Positions 34,650 through 42,188 of a stretch of DNA of 64,000 nucleotides are shown in pieces. The translations under genes and the position numbers were made by a program. The stretch is taken from positions 186,001 through 250,000 of the forward strand of contig NZ_JAVKDF010000027.1 in NCBI RefSeq assembly GCF_040222385.1, read 5' to 3'. The first letter of the stretch is position 1, and every line of letters starts with the position of its first letter. This DNA is from Imperialibacter sp040222385 (lineage in GTDB: Bacteria; Bacteroidota; Bacteroidia; Cytophagales; Cyclobacteriaceae). The notes below the pieces were generated by a model. That model had not been told where the DNA came from, did no database searches, and saw only the letters and a program-made list of their open reading frames with translations.

Positions 34650-36104
34650 ATGGAAAAAGAACAACTGGAAAACGGCTTAAATCAAAACAGGCGAAAATTT
34701 CTTTCGAAGCTAAGTCTCGGTATTGGTAGTGCTGCACTGGGCTCACTGCTGATTCCTGATTTATTCAAAGGAGGAGCTAGTCCGGAAGAAGAACTATTCG
34801 CCCAACTCCCACATTTTGCTCCCAAGGCGAAGCGGATTATTTACCTCTTCCAAAATGGAGCTCCCTCACAGCTTGACTTGTTCGACTATAAACCCATGCT
34901 GCAAAAAATGCACGGGGAAGACTTGCCAGAGTCGATTCGTCAGGGTCAGCGATTGACAGGCATGACGTCCGGGCAGTCCAAATTTCCCCTGGCAGGAACA
35001 ATTTTCGACTTTAAACAATACGGCCAGTCTCGTGCCTGGATCAGCGACTTGCTGCCTCACACCGCCAGCATAGCCGACGAGCTTTGCTTCGTAAAAAGCA
35101 TCTATACCGAGGCCATCAACCACGACCCGGCACTCACCTTTTTCCAGACCGGCGCTCAGGTCGGCAACCGCCCAAGCATGGGAGCATGGCTGAGTTACGG
35201 GTTAGGAAGTGAAAACAAAAACCTCCCCGCTTTCTGCGTTTTGCTTTCCAAAGGAAAAGGGAACGGGCAGGGAGTCTACTCAAAGCTTTGGACCAACGGC
35301 TTCCTCGACTCCGTCCATCAAGGCGTACAATTCTCAAGTGGTGACGATCCGGTTTTGTACCTCAACAACCCTGAGGGAATGGATCGGGCAGAGCGAAGAA
35401 AAATGCTCGACCACCTGGCAGCGTTGAATCAGGAAAACTACGAAGAGTTTGGCGATCCGGAGATTGCTGCTAAAATCCAACAATACGAGTTGGCCTACCG
35501 CATGCAGACTTCCGTGCCGGAGCTTACCGACCTAAAAAATGAGCCGGAGTCCATCGTGAAAATGTACGGCCCGGAATGCATGGTGCCAGGCACCTACGCA
35601 GCCAACTGTTTGCTGGCACGCAAACTCAGCGAAGGCGGGGTTAGGTTTGTGCAGCTGTACCACCAGGGATGGGATGCCCACGATAATTTGCCAGGCCAAA
35701 TTGTTGGCCAGTGCAAAGATGTGGATCAATCATCTGCAGCACTGGTCATGGACCTGAAGCAGAGAGGCCTGCTTGACGAAACCCTCGTGATTTGGGGCGG
35801 TGAGTTTGGCAGAACCAACTATTGCCAGGGTAAGTTGACCGGCGACAATTATGGCCGTGACCATCACCCCCGCTGCTTCACTATCTGGATGGCAGGTGGC
35901 GGCATAAAACCAGGGATGGTCTACGGAGAAACCGACGAGTTTGGCTATAATATCACCGAAAACCCCGTGCACGTCAACGATTTTCATGCGACCGTGCTCA
36001 ACCAAATGGGCCTCGATCACGAGAAACTTATCTACAAGCATTTGGGAAGAAGGTACCGGTTGACGGATGTGGCCGGAAAGGTCGTGAAAGGAATTATTGC
36101 TTAA
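34650..36104 (+). CDS. DUF1501-family protein with Tat signal
   Basis: The 484-residue product begins with a twin-arginine signal (NRRKFLSKLSLGIGSAALGS), so it should cross the inner membrane folded, often with a cofactor. The body is DUF1501, a sulfatase/alkaline-phosphatase-like fold: LFQNGAPSQLDLFDYKP, EAINHDPALTFF, and GGEFGRTNYCQGKLTGDNYGRDHHPR, with likely metal-binding H and D residues. DUF1501 proteins nearly always pair with DUF1549/DUF1553 cytochromes, as here. Activity is unknown. Confidence 0.92.
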   Translation: MEKEQLENGLNQNRRKFLSKLSLGIGSAALGSLLIPDLFKGGASPEEELFAQLPHFAPKAKRIIYLFQNGAPSQLDLFDYKPMLQKMHGEDLPESIRQGQRLTGMTSGQSKFPLAGTIFDFKQYGQSRAWISDLLPHTASIADELCFVKSIYTEAINHDPALTFFQTGAQVGNRPSMGAWLSYGLGSENKNLPAFCVLLSKGKGNGQGVYSKLWTNGFLDSVHQGVQFSSGDDPVLYLNNPEGMDRAERRKMLDHLAALNQENYEEFGDPEIAAKIQQYELAYRMQTSVPELTDLKNEPESIVKMYGPECMVPGTYAANCLLARKLSEGGVRFVQLYHQGWDAHDNLPGQIVGQCKDVDQSSAALVMDLKQRGLLDETLVIWGGEFGRTNYCQGKLTGDNYGRDHHPRCFTIWMAGGGIKPGMVYGETDEFGYNITENPVHVNDFHATVLNQMGLDHEKLIYKHLGRRYRLTDVAGKVVKGIIA

Positions 36105-36135
36105 TCTTGTTAGTTTTATTTTCAGAAATTTCCCT

Positions 36136-36354
36136 ATGAGATATTTAGTAGTCATCGAGAAAACCAAAACGGGCTATAGCGCATATGTACCGGATCTTCC
36201 AGGCTGTATAACTGTAGGTGAGACTCGTGAGGAAACTGAAAATAATATCCAGGAAGCTATTTTATTACACATAGAGGGAATGAAAGAAGACGGAGAGCCT
36301 ATTCCTCCTGCGCTAAGCGAGGGGATGAATTTGATTATTCCTGAAACAGCATGA
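36136..36354 (+). CDS. hicB: HicB-type antitoxin, short form
   Basis: The product (72 residues from the ATG at 36136) is a HicB partial RNase-H-like domain: MRYLVVIEKTKTGYSAYVPDLPGC, then GETREETENNIQEAI. HicB binds and blocks HicA. It ends after the core domain with no ribbon-helix-helix or HTH tail, so it may not repress DNA by itself. The gene lies 31 bases after DUF1501 and overlaps hicA by four bases, with no clear promoter of its own. Confidence 0.9.
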   Translation: MRYLVVIEKTKTGYSAYVPDLPGCITVGETREETENNIQEAILLHIEGMKEDGEPIPPALSEGMNLIIPETA

Positions 36355-36539
36355 AGGTAAAAGAGATAATTGATCTCTTACGAAAGGATGGTTGGGTTCA
36401 GGTCAGCCAAAAAGGCAGTCACAAACAATTTAAACACCCTGATAAGCCTGGGAGAGTAACCGTTCCCGATCATGGTCAGAACAAAGACTTGGCAAAAGGA
36501 ACGGAAATGAGCATTCTTAAACAGGCTCGTCTAAAATAA
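36351..36539 (+). CDS. hicA: HicA-type mRNA interferase toxin
   Basis: The 62-residue product is a double-stranded-RNA-binding-like HicA toxin with KGSHKQF (catalytic H24) and GWVQVSQ before it. HicA cleaves mRNA and stops growth unless bound by HicB. The order here is antitoxin first. The stop is six bases before the NHL-propeller gene, so the module sits inside the larger operon. Confidence 0.92.
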   Translation: MKVKEIIDLLRKDGWVQVSQKGSHKQFKHPDKPGRVTVPDHGQNKDLAKGTEMSILKQARLK

Positions 36540-36545
36540 TGATTT

Positions 36546-37583
36546 ATGGAAAGACGTGATTTCATTGTCAAAAGTGCGGCCACGGCGGCTGGTATTCTAT
36601 CGGCACCCTATGTTTTCGCCAATAAGCGAGCGGATGAGATTATCCTCGGCCATGGTAAAAAGCGCTACAAGCTCGACACCAAATGGAGCCAGGCCGACAT
36701 CACCAAATACCCGGTGAAAGACTGCCACGAAATGGTGCAGGACAGCAAAGGCCGTATCCTGCTGCTCACCAACGAAACCAAAAACAATGTCATTATCTAC
36801 GACAAAAAAGGGAAGCTGCTTTCAACGTGGGGATCGGAGTACCCGGGGGCTCATGGGTTGACTTTGTTTGACGAAAATGGCACCGAGGTGCTCTTCATTT
36901 GCGACAACACCCGTCATCAGGTAATCAAAACGGACATGAACGGTCGTGTACTTTTGACGCTCGACTATCCAAAAGAAACGGGAGAATACACAAAGGCAGA
37001 CGAGTACGTTCCTACCGAAACCGCCATTGCTCCCAATGGAGATATCTTTGTGGCCGATGGTTATGGCAAAGATTTTATCATACAGTACGACAGCAAAGGC
37101 AACTACATCCGTCACTTTGGTGGCAGAGGAGAAACCGATGCCCACTTGCTCAATGCCCACGGCGTTTGCATGGATTTCCGTGATCCGGCTAATCCATCGT
37201 TGGTTATCAGCTCCCGCCAGCAAATGGCTTTCAAGCGGTATACGCTTGATGGAAAATACCTGTCTACTATTTCCCTTCCTGGAGCCTGGGTTTGTCGCCC
37301 CGTTATCAAAAACGACTACTTATATGCAGCCGTGCTTATGAGCGCCAGCCAGCCTTGGAAGCAATCTGGGTTTGTAACGATTCTCGACAAGAATGACAAA
37401 GTGGTTTCCAACATTGCTGCAAATGCCCCGGAATATGAGGCTGGTCAGCTGAAGGAGTTATTCCAGACCGATGCAGTTTTTGCCTACCCTCATGATGTGT
37501 GCATCGATGATGAGGAAAATCTTTATGTAGCCCAGTGGAATTCTGGCCAGGTATACCCATACAAACTAACGCCTGTTTCATGA
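36546..37583 (+). CDS. NHL-type beta-propeller protein with Tat signal
   Basis: The 345-residue product starts with a twin-arginine-like signal (ERRDFIVKSAATAAGIL). The body has six-bladed NHL-like repeats: QDSKGRILLL, YDKKGKLLSTWG, APNGDIFVADGYGKDFIIQYDSKGNYIRHFG, and DDEENLYVAQWNSGQVY. NHL propellers usually bind partners or small ligands, and some are enzymes. In this operon it is probably a periplasmic partner of the cytochrome/DUF1501 pair. It shares ATGA with the next gene. Confidence 0.8.
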   Translation: MERRDFIVKSAATAAGILSAPYVFANKRADEIILGHGKKRYKLDTKWSQADITKYPVKDCHEMVQDSKGRILLLTNETKNNVIIYDKKGKLLSTWGSEYPGAHGLTLFDENGTEVLFICDNTRHQVIKTDMNGRVLLTLDYPKETGEYTKADEYVPTETAIAPNGDIFVADGYGKDFIIQYDSKGNYIRHFGGRGETDAHLLNAHGVCMDFRDPANPSLVISSRQQMAFKRYTLDGKYLSTISLPGAWVCRPVIKNDYLYAAVLMSASQPWKQSGFVTILDKNDKVVSNIAANAPEYEAGQLKELFQTDAVFAYPHDVCIDDEENLYVAQWNSGQVYPYKLTPVS

Positions 37584-39721
37584 CCAAGCTTAGGGGCCTG
37601 ATCGCCAACGGTAGCTTTTTCATTTGCTGCTTGCTGGCTTTTCTTCTCGTGTTCGAAAATAGTTTTACAACGCCCGCCTGGCTTCAGGTGCTGGGACGAA
37701 TGCACCCTTTGCTGCTTCATTTCCCCATAGCCTTATTGGTTGTTTATGCCCTGTTGGTTTTTGTGAGTAAAAGGCCGTCCGAATCCTCAACCAATGAACC
37801 ACTTCATGCCGAAGACCTACTCCTTCTCGGAAGTTTTACAGCTGCTCTTTCTGCCCTCATGGGGTTATTACTCTCTAAGGAGGGTGGCTATACTGAAGGC
37901 AGCTTGACGTGGCACAAATGGGGAGGTGCTTTGATTGCCTTTGCCTCCTATGGGTGGTACACTTTCAGAAAAACCTGGAATTCTCTGCCAATGTTGTCGA
38001 AAGGCATTCCCGTAGCCATGGTGGCGCTTGTCACATTTGCCGGGCACCAGGGTGCCAATATCACACACGGCGAAAATTTTGTGCTGGCACCTGTTATGCC
38101 CGACGAAAGTTTCGAAAATGTTCCTTTTGCAGAAGTCGTGATTTACGACCACATGGTGCAGCCAATTCTCAGGGAAAAATGTATGGGTTGCCACAACAGC
38201 CTCAAAGCCAAGGGCGAGCTTGTGATGGAAACCCGGGAGGCTATTTTGGCTGGTGGAAAGAATGGGCCGCTTTGGGACTCTGTCAATTACGAAACAAGTT
38301 TACTTCTAAAAAGAATTCACCTGCCGGAATCGGTCGAGGAGCATATGCCGCCGGAAGGTAAGACGCAACTTACCGACGAGGAAAAGGAAGTGCTTGAAGC
38401 CTGGATTGCCAGCGGGGCTTCTTTTCAAGCTTTGGCAGCCGAAACTGCGCCGGATCAACCACTCTATCAAATAGCTCAGGCAAAATTCAACGTGAACAAA
38501 GCCTATGACTTCAAAGCCGCCGACCCTGAGCTGGTGGAGTCTCTCAATTCCAACTATCGGATCATAAGCCCGATTGCCCTGAATTCGCCGGCACTCACCG
38601 TTACCTTTTTTTCCAGCGAAGCTTTTGGTGCAAATCAACTAAAAGAGCTCGAAAAAATCCGCACCCAAATAGTTGAGTTGAGCCTGAACAAGATTCCTGT
38701 CAAAGACGAGGATCTTTTATTTCTGGTGCCTTTCGAAAACCTCGAAAAACTGCATCTCAATTTTACTGGTGTGACAGACAAAGGGCTCTCTTCACTGGCA
38801 AAGCTTTCCAGTTTGCAAGAGCTATCGCTGTCTGGAACAGCCGTAACTGCTTCGGGTATTTCAGCACTGAAGTCACTTTCAGCGCTCCAAAAAGTTTTTA
38901 TCTGGAATACGGCTATTGAAGCAAACGAAGTCAGCCAATTATTGGAGGTTTTTTCTACTGTTTCTTTTGAATCGGGTTACGACGACAAAGGTACGGTCAT
39001 TCAGCTTTCAGCCCCGGTGATTGTTGGCAACGATGCCTTCTTTACCGAACCTATTTCAGTGAAAGTGAAACATTATCTCAACGGAGTTACGCTTCGCTAT
39101 ACGCTGGATGGCTCAGCACCCGACAGTGTCAGTTCTCCAATCTACCAAGACGGGATTCCTTTGGACGGCAATACAATAGTTACTGTCAAAGCATTCAAAG
39201 ATGGCTGGTACAGCAGCGAAATGGTTTCGAAATCTTTTCTTAGAAGTTCGATTACGCCCACCAGCGTTAGCTTGCTGACTCCCCCGAACCCAAAATACAA
39301 AGGCAAGCTGGAGCAGGCGCTTTTTGACCACATCAAAGGCACCAATATTCATACCGACGGCAACTGGTTGGGCTACCAGGGTGAAGCCATGGATGTTCAA
39401 ATCAACCTTGGCGACGATGTGCCCCAAAAGTCGATCACAATTAGCAGCCTCAACAACACCGGCGGCTGGATCATGCCTCCGGCCAGCATCGACATTTGGT
39501 ATGGTGAAGACGAAAAAAATCTGAAGCTCTGGAAAAAAAATAAAGTAGCACAACCATCCGAAAACCTGCCGGTTGGCCCTGCCTTCTACACTTTCGATCT
39601 GCCTCAGGAAAAATACGCCGTGCTCAAGCTTCACATTGTGCCTGTAGCAAAACTTCCAGCCTGGCACGACGCCAAAGGAAACCCAGGGTGGGTGTTTATC
39701 GACGAGATTCTTTTGAACTAG
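37580..39721 (+). CDS. DUF2231 membrane protein with c-type cytochrome, leucine-rich and chitobiase-C-like domains
   Basis: The product (713 residues from the ATG at 37580, overlapping the previous stop as ATGA) has four or five N-terminal membrane helices of the DUF2231 type (MHPLLLHFPIALLVVYALLVF). A periplasmic haem-binding segment CMGCHN near residue 200 follows with EEHMPPEGKTQLTDEEKEVLEAWI, typical of Planctomycete cytochromes. Next are three or four leucine-rich-like turns (about 355-450) and a segment like the CHB_HEX C-terminal domain (LRYTLDGSAPDSVSSPIY). The layout suggests an inner-membrane electron-transfer anchor for the operon's oxidation system. The substrate is unknown. Confidence 0.85.
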   Translation: MTKLRGLIANGSFFICCLLAFLLVFENSFTTPAWLQVLGRMHPLLLHFPIALLVVYALLVFVSKRPSESSTNEPLHAEDLLLLGSFTAALSALMGLLLSKEGGYTEGSLTWHKWGGALIAFASYGWYTFRKTWNSLPMLSKGIPVAMVALVTFAGHQGANITHGENFVLAPVMPDESFENVPFAEVVIYDHMVQPILREKCMGCHNSLKAKGELVMETREAILAGGKNGPLWDSVNYETSLLLKRIHLPESVEEHMPPEGKTQLTDEEKEVLEAWIASGASFQALAAETAPDQPLYQIAQAKFNVNKAYDFKAADPELVESLNSNYRIISPIALNSPALTVTFFSSEAFGANQLKELEKIRTQIVELSLNKIPVKDEDLLFLVPFENLEKLHLNFTGVTDKGLSSLAKLSSLQELSLSGTAVTASGISALKSLSALQKVFIWNTAIEANEVSQLLEVFSTVSFESGYDDKGTVIQLSAPVIVGNDAFFTEPISVKVKHYLNGVTLRYTLDGSAPDSVSSPIYQDGIPLDGNTIVTVKAFKDGWYSSEMVSKSFLRSSITPTSVSLLTPPNPKYKGKLEQALFDHIKGTNIHTDGNWLGYQGEAMDVQINLGDDVPQKSITISSLNNTGGWIMPPASIDIWYGEDEKNLKLWKKNKVAQPSENLPVGPAFYTFDLPQEKYAVLKLHIVPVAKLPAWHDAKGNPGWVFIDEILLN

Positions 39722-39786
39722 AGCCCAACAAATAAGCACCAGTGTCAGGTGCTTTGTTTTATATAACTATGGTAAACCAACCTATC

Positions 39787-41226
39787 ATGAAAAAGAGCAT
39801 TGTTCTCTTGCTATTCGCCGCCCTGCTAAGCACTTCTGTTTCTTTTAGTCAAAAGGCGCAAAAAATCTCTAGCAACAAAAAAGCCGCCCTTGAGTCGGTG
39901 GATAAACACTCCTCCGAACTTATTGATCTCAGCGACAAAATCTGGGAGGCAGCAGAAATCGCCTTAAAAGAAAATGTGTCTGCCAAAGCATTGGCCGACT
40001 ATGCGGAAGCACAGGGTTTCACTGTCGAAAGAGGAGTGGCTGAAATGCCCACTGCATTTATTGCTTCTTACGGTAGCGGCAAGCCCATCATCGGCATCAT
40101 GGGAGAATATGACGCTTTGCCCGGATTATCACAAAAGGCAGTGCCTGGCAAAGATCCTTTGGTAGAGGGTGCTCCGGGCCATGGATGTGGGCATAATCTA
40201 TTTGGCCCCGGCAGTCTTGGAGCGGCATTGGCCATCAAAGAGTTGATACAAGCCGGAAAGCTAAAGGGAACGGTTCGGTTTTACGGAACCCCTGCCGAAG
40301 AAGCAGTTGGAGGAAAAATCTACATGGCCCGGGCCGGTTTGTTCAACGACCTGGACGCCTGTCTCGACTGGCACCCCGACGCTGAAAACAAAGCAAGCAC
40401 CCAGAGTAGTCAGGCAATGATTGAGGTAACAGTTGAGTTTAGCGGACAAGCTGCCCATGCTGCGTTCGATCCCTGGAATGGCCGGAGTGCGCTGGATGCG
40501 GTAGAGGCATTTGTTAACGGCCTCAACATGCTCCGGGAGCACATTAAGCCTTCCGTTCGTATCCATTATGTCATCGAAAAGGGCGGTGAAGCACCCAACA
40601 TTGTGCCCGACTACGCCCGGGTGGGCTTGTATGTAAGGGATGCCACCAGAGATGGCATGATGGAAGTATATAAAAGGGTGCAGGAAATTGGAGAAGGGGC
40701 AGCTATGATTGCTGGAGTTACGCCAAAGCTAACGATCACCTCTGGCTATCACGAGCAATTGCCAAATTTTGCCGGCGCCAACGTGCTTTACAAAAACATG
40801 CAATTGGTTGGGCCGATCAGCTACACAGCGGATGAAATAGCGTTTGCGAAGGGCATCCAGAGAGCTGTAAAAATGGACGAAAAAGGCCTGGACGGAACCA
40901 TAGGCGGAATTGACCCCACGGCGGAATTTCCCACAGGCGGCTCAACTGACGTGGCTGACATCAGCTGGATCACTCCGGAAATTTCACTTGTGGCCACTAC
41001 CGCACCCATCGGAACACCCTGGCACTCGTGGGCAGTAGTTGCCTGCGGCGGCATGTCCATTGGGCACAAGGGAATGGTATTTGCTGCCAAAAGCCTGGCG
41101 CTAACAATGGTCGACCTTTTCGAAAACGAGTCGATCAGAAAAGCGATGCGAGATGAGTTTCTGGAAAAAAGAGGCGATTACGTGTACAAGGCCATTTTAC
41201 CTGAAGGGCCTCCGCCCGTGAGGTGA
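39787..41226 (+). CDS. M20-family amidohydrolase, exported (AbgB-like)
   Basis: The product (479 residues from the ATG at 39787) has a signal peptide (KSIVLLLFAALLSTSVSFSQ) and an M20D-type amidohydrolase fold: MGEYDALPGLSQ, GHGCGHNLFG with metal-binding C and H, GTPAEEAVGGK with the catalytic glutamate, WHPDA, and a dimerisation domain with GQAAHAAFDPWNGRSALDA. Relatives hydrolyse N-acyl amino acids or p-aminobenzoyl-glutamate. Export is unusual for this family but common in Bacteroidota. It follows the DUF2231 gene by 65 bases. Confidence 0.9.
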   Translation: MKKSIVLLLFAALLSTSVSFSQKAQKISSNKKAALESVDKHSSELIDLSDKIWEAAEIALKENVSAKALADYAEAQGFTVERGVAEMPTAFIASYGSGKPIIGIMGEYDALPGLSQKAVPGKDPLVEGAPGHGCGHNLFGPGSLGAALAIKELIQAGKLKGTVRFYGTPAEEAVGGKIYMARAGLFNDLDACLDWHPDAENKASTQSSQAMIEVTVEFSGQAAHAAFDPWNGRSALDAVEAFVNGLNMLREHIKPSVRIHYVIEKGGEAPNIVPDYARVGLYVRDATRDGMMEVYKRVQEIGEGAAMIAGVTPKLTITSGYHEQLPNFAGANVLYKNMQLVGPISYTADEIAFAKGIQRAVKMDEKGLDGTIGGIDPTAEFPTGGSTDVADISWITPEISLVATTAPIGTPWHSWAVVACGGMSIGHKGMVFAAKSLALTMVDLFENESIRKAMRDEFLEKRGDYVYKAILPEGPPPVR

Positions 41227-41276
41227 CTTTTCTTGAAAAAAGCTTCAACATTCAGAATACCTAAAGACATTTATCC

Positions 41277-42101
41277 ATGAAGACGTTTTCGGCTCTGATC
41301 TTAAGCGGTATTATTCTGTGGGCAATCAGCTGCTCATCTCCGAAAGTGAACCACGAATTCAAAGTCATCTCCTTCTTCACTGCCAAAAATGACCAGGCCC
41401 ATATCAGCTTTGTCGGCGAGGCTCATCCGTGGTTCATAGAGCAGGCAGCCAAATTCAATTTCACCTACGACTCCACCAGCAACTGGAGCAATCTCAACGA
41501 CGAATTCCTGGCTAATTACGATGTCGTTGCTTTCCTCGATACCCGGCCGGAAGCGCCGGAGCAAAGGGCAGCGCTAGAAAAGTACATGAAAAATGGTGGA
41601 GCATGGATGGGCTTTCACTTTGCTGCTTTTGCTCTTACCCCTTCTGATTTTAATCAGGACTGGGACTGGTACCACAAGGAGTTTTTGGGGGCCGGTCAGT
41701 ACAAAAGCAATACCTGGCGGCCAACCTCAGCCATTCTTCGGAACGAAGCACCCAACCATCCTGCATTAAAAGACCTACCCGACACTTTCAAAACGTCACC
41801 AAGCGAATGGTACCGGTGGGAAAATGACCTCGCCCAAAATCCCGACATCAACATTTTGCTATCGGTTGACTCATCAAGTTTTCCCCTGGGAACGGGATCC
41901 AAGCAGCATGAAATTTGGCACAGCGGCTACTACCCCATTGTTTGGACTAATACCAAATACCGCATGATCTATTTCAATTTTGGTCATAATGATATCGACT
42001 ATGAAGGCGACACCAACGAAACGTTGTCATACACTTTTAACAATCCGCTCCAGAATCAGCTTGTGATCAACGCCCTGCTTTGGCTGGGTAACAGCAAGTA
42101 A
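41277..42101 (+). CDS. ThuA-domain lipoprotein
   Basis: The 274-residue product has a lipoprotein signal ending AISC (C19) and a ThuA domain with class I glutamine-amidotransferase-like fold: FVGEAHPWFIEQAAKFNF, NYDVVAFLDT, GGAWMGFHFAAFA, HEIWHSGYYPIVWTN. ThuA proteins are tied to trehalose or other sugar use in several groups, with no proven reaction. It lies 50 bases after the M20 gene. Confidence 0.88.
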   Translation: MKTFSALILSGIILWAISCSSPKVNHEFKVISFFTAKNDQAHISFVGEAHPWFIEQAAKFNFTYDSTSNWSNLNDEFLANYDVVAFLDTRPEAPEQRAALEKYMKNGGAWMGFHFAAFALTPSDFNQDWDWYHKEFLGAGQYKSNTWRPTSAILRNEAPNHPALKDLPDTFKTSPSEWYRWENDLAQNPDINILLSVDSSSFPLGTGSKQHEIWHSGYYPIVWTNTKYRMIYFNFGHNDIDYEGDTNETLSYTFNNPLQNQLVINALLWLGNSK

Positions 42102-42188
42102 GCCACCTGCGTAATTCCGAACTTGCCATTCCCATCTTTCTCTTATCTTGGGCTCCAATTGAAAACCCAAACTCTGCATTACATTGAT

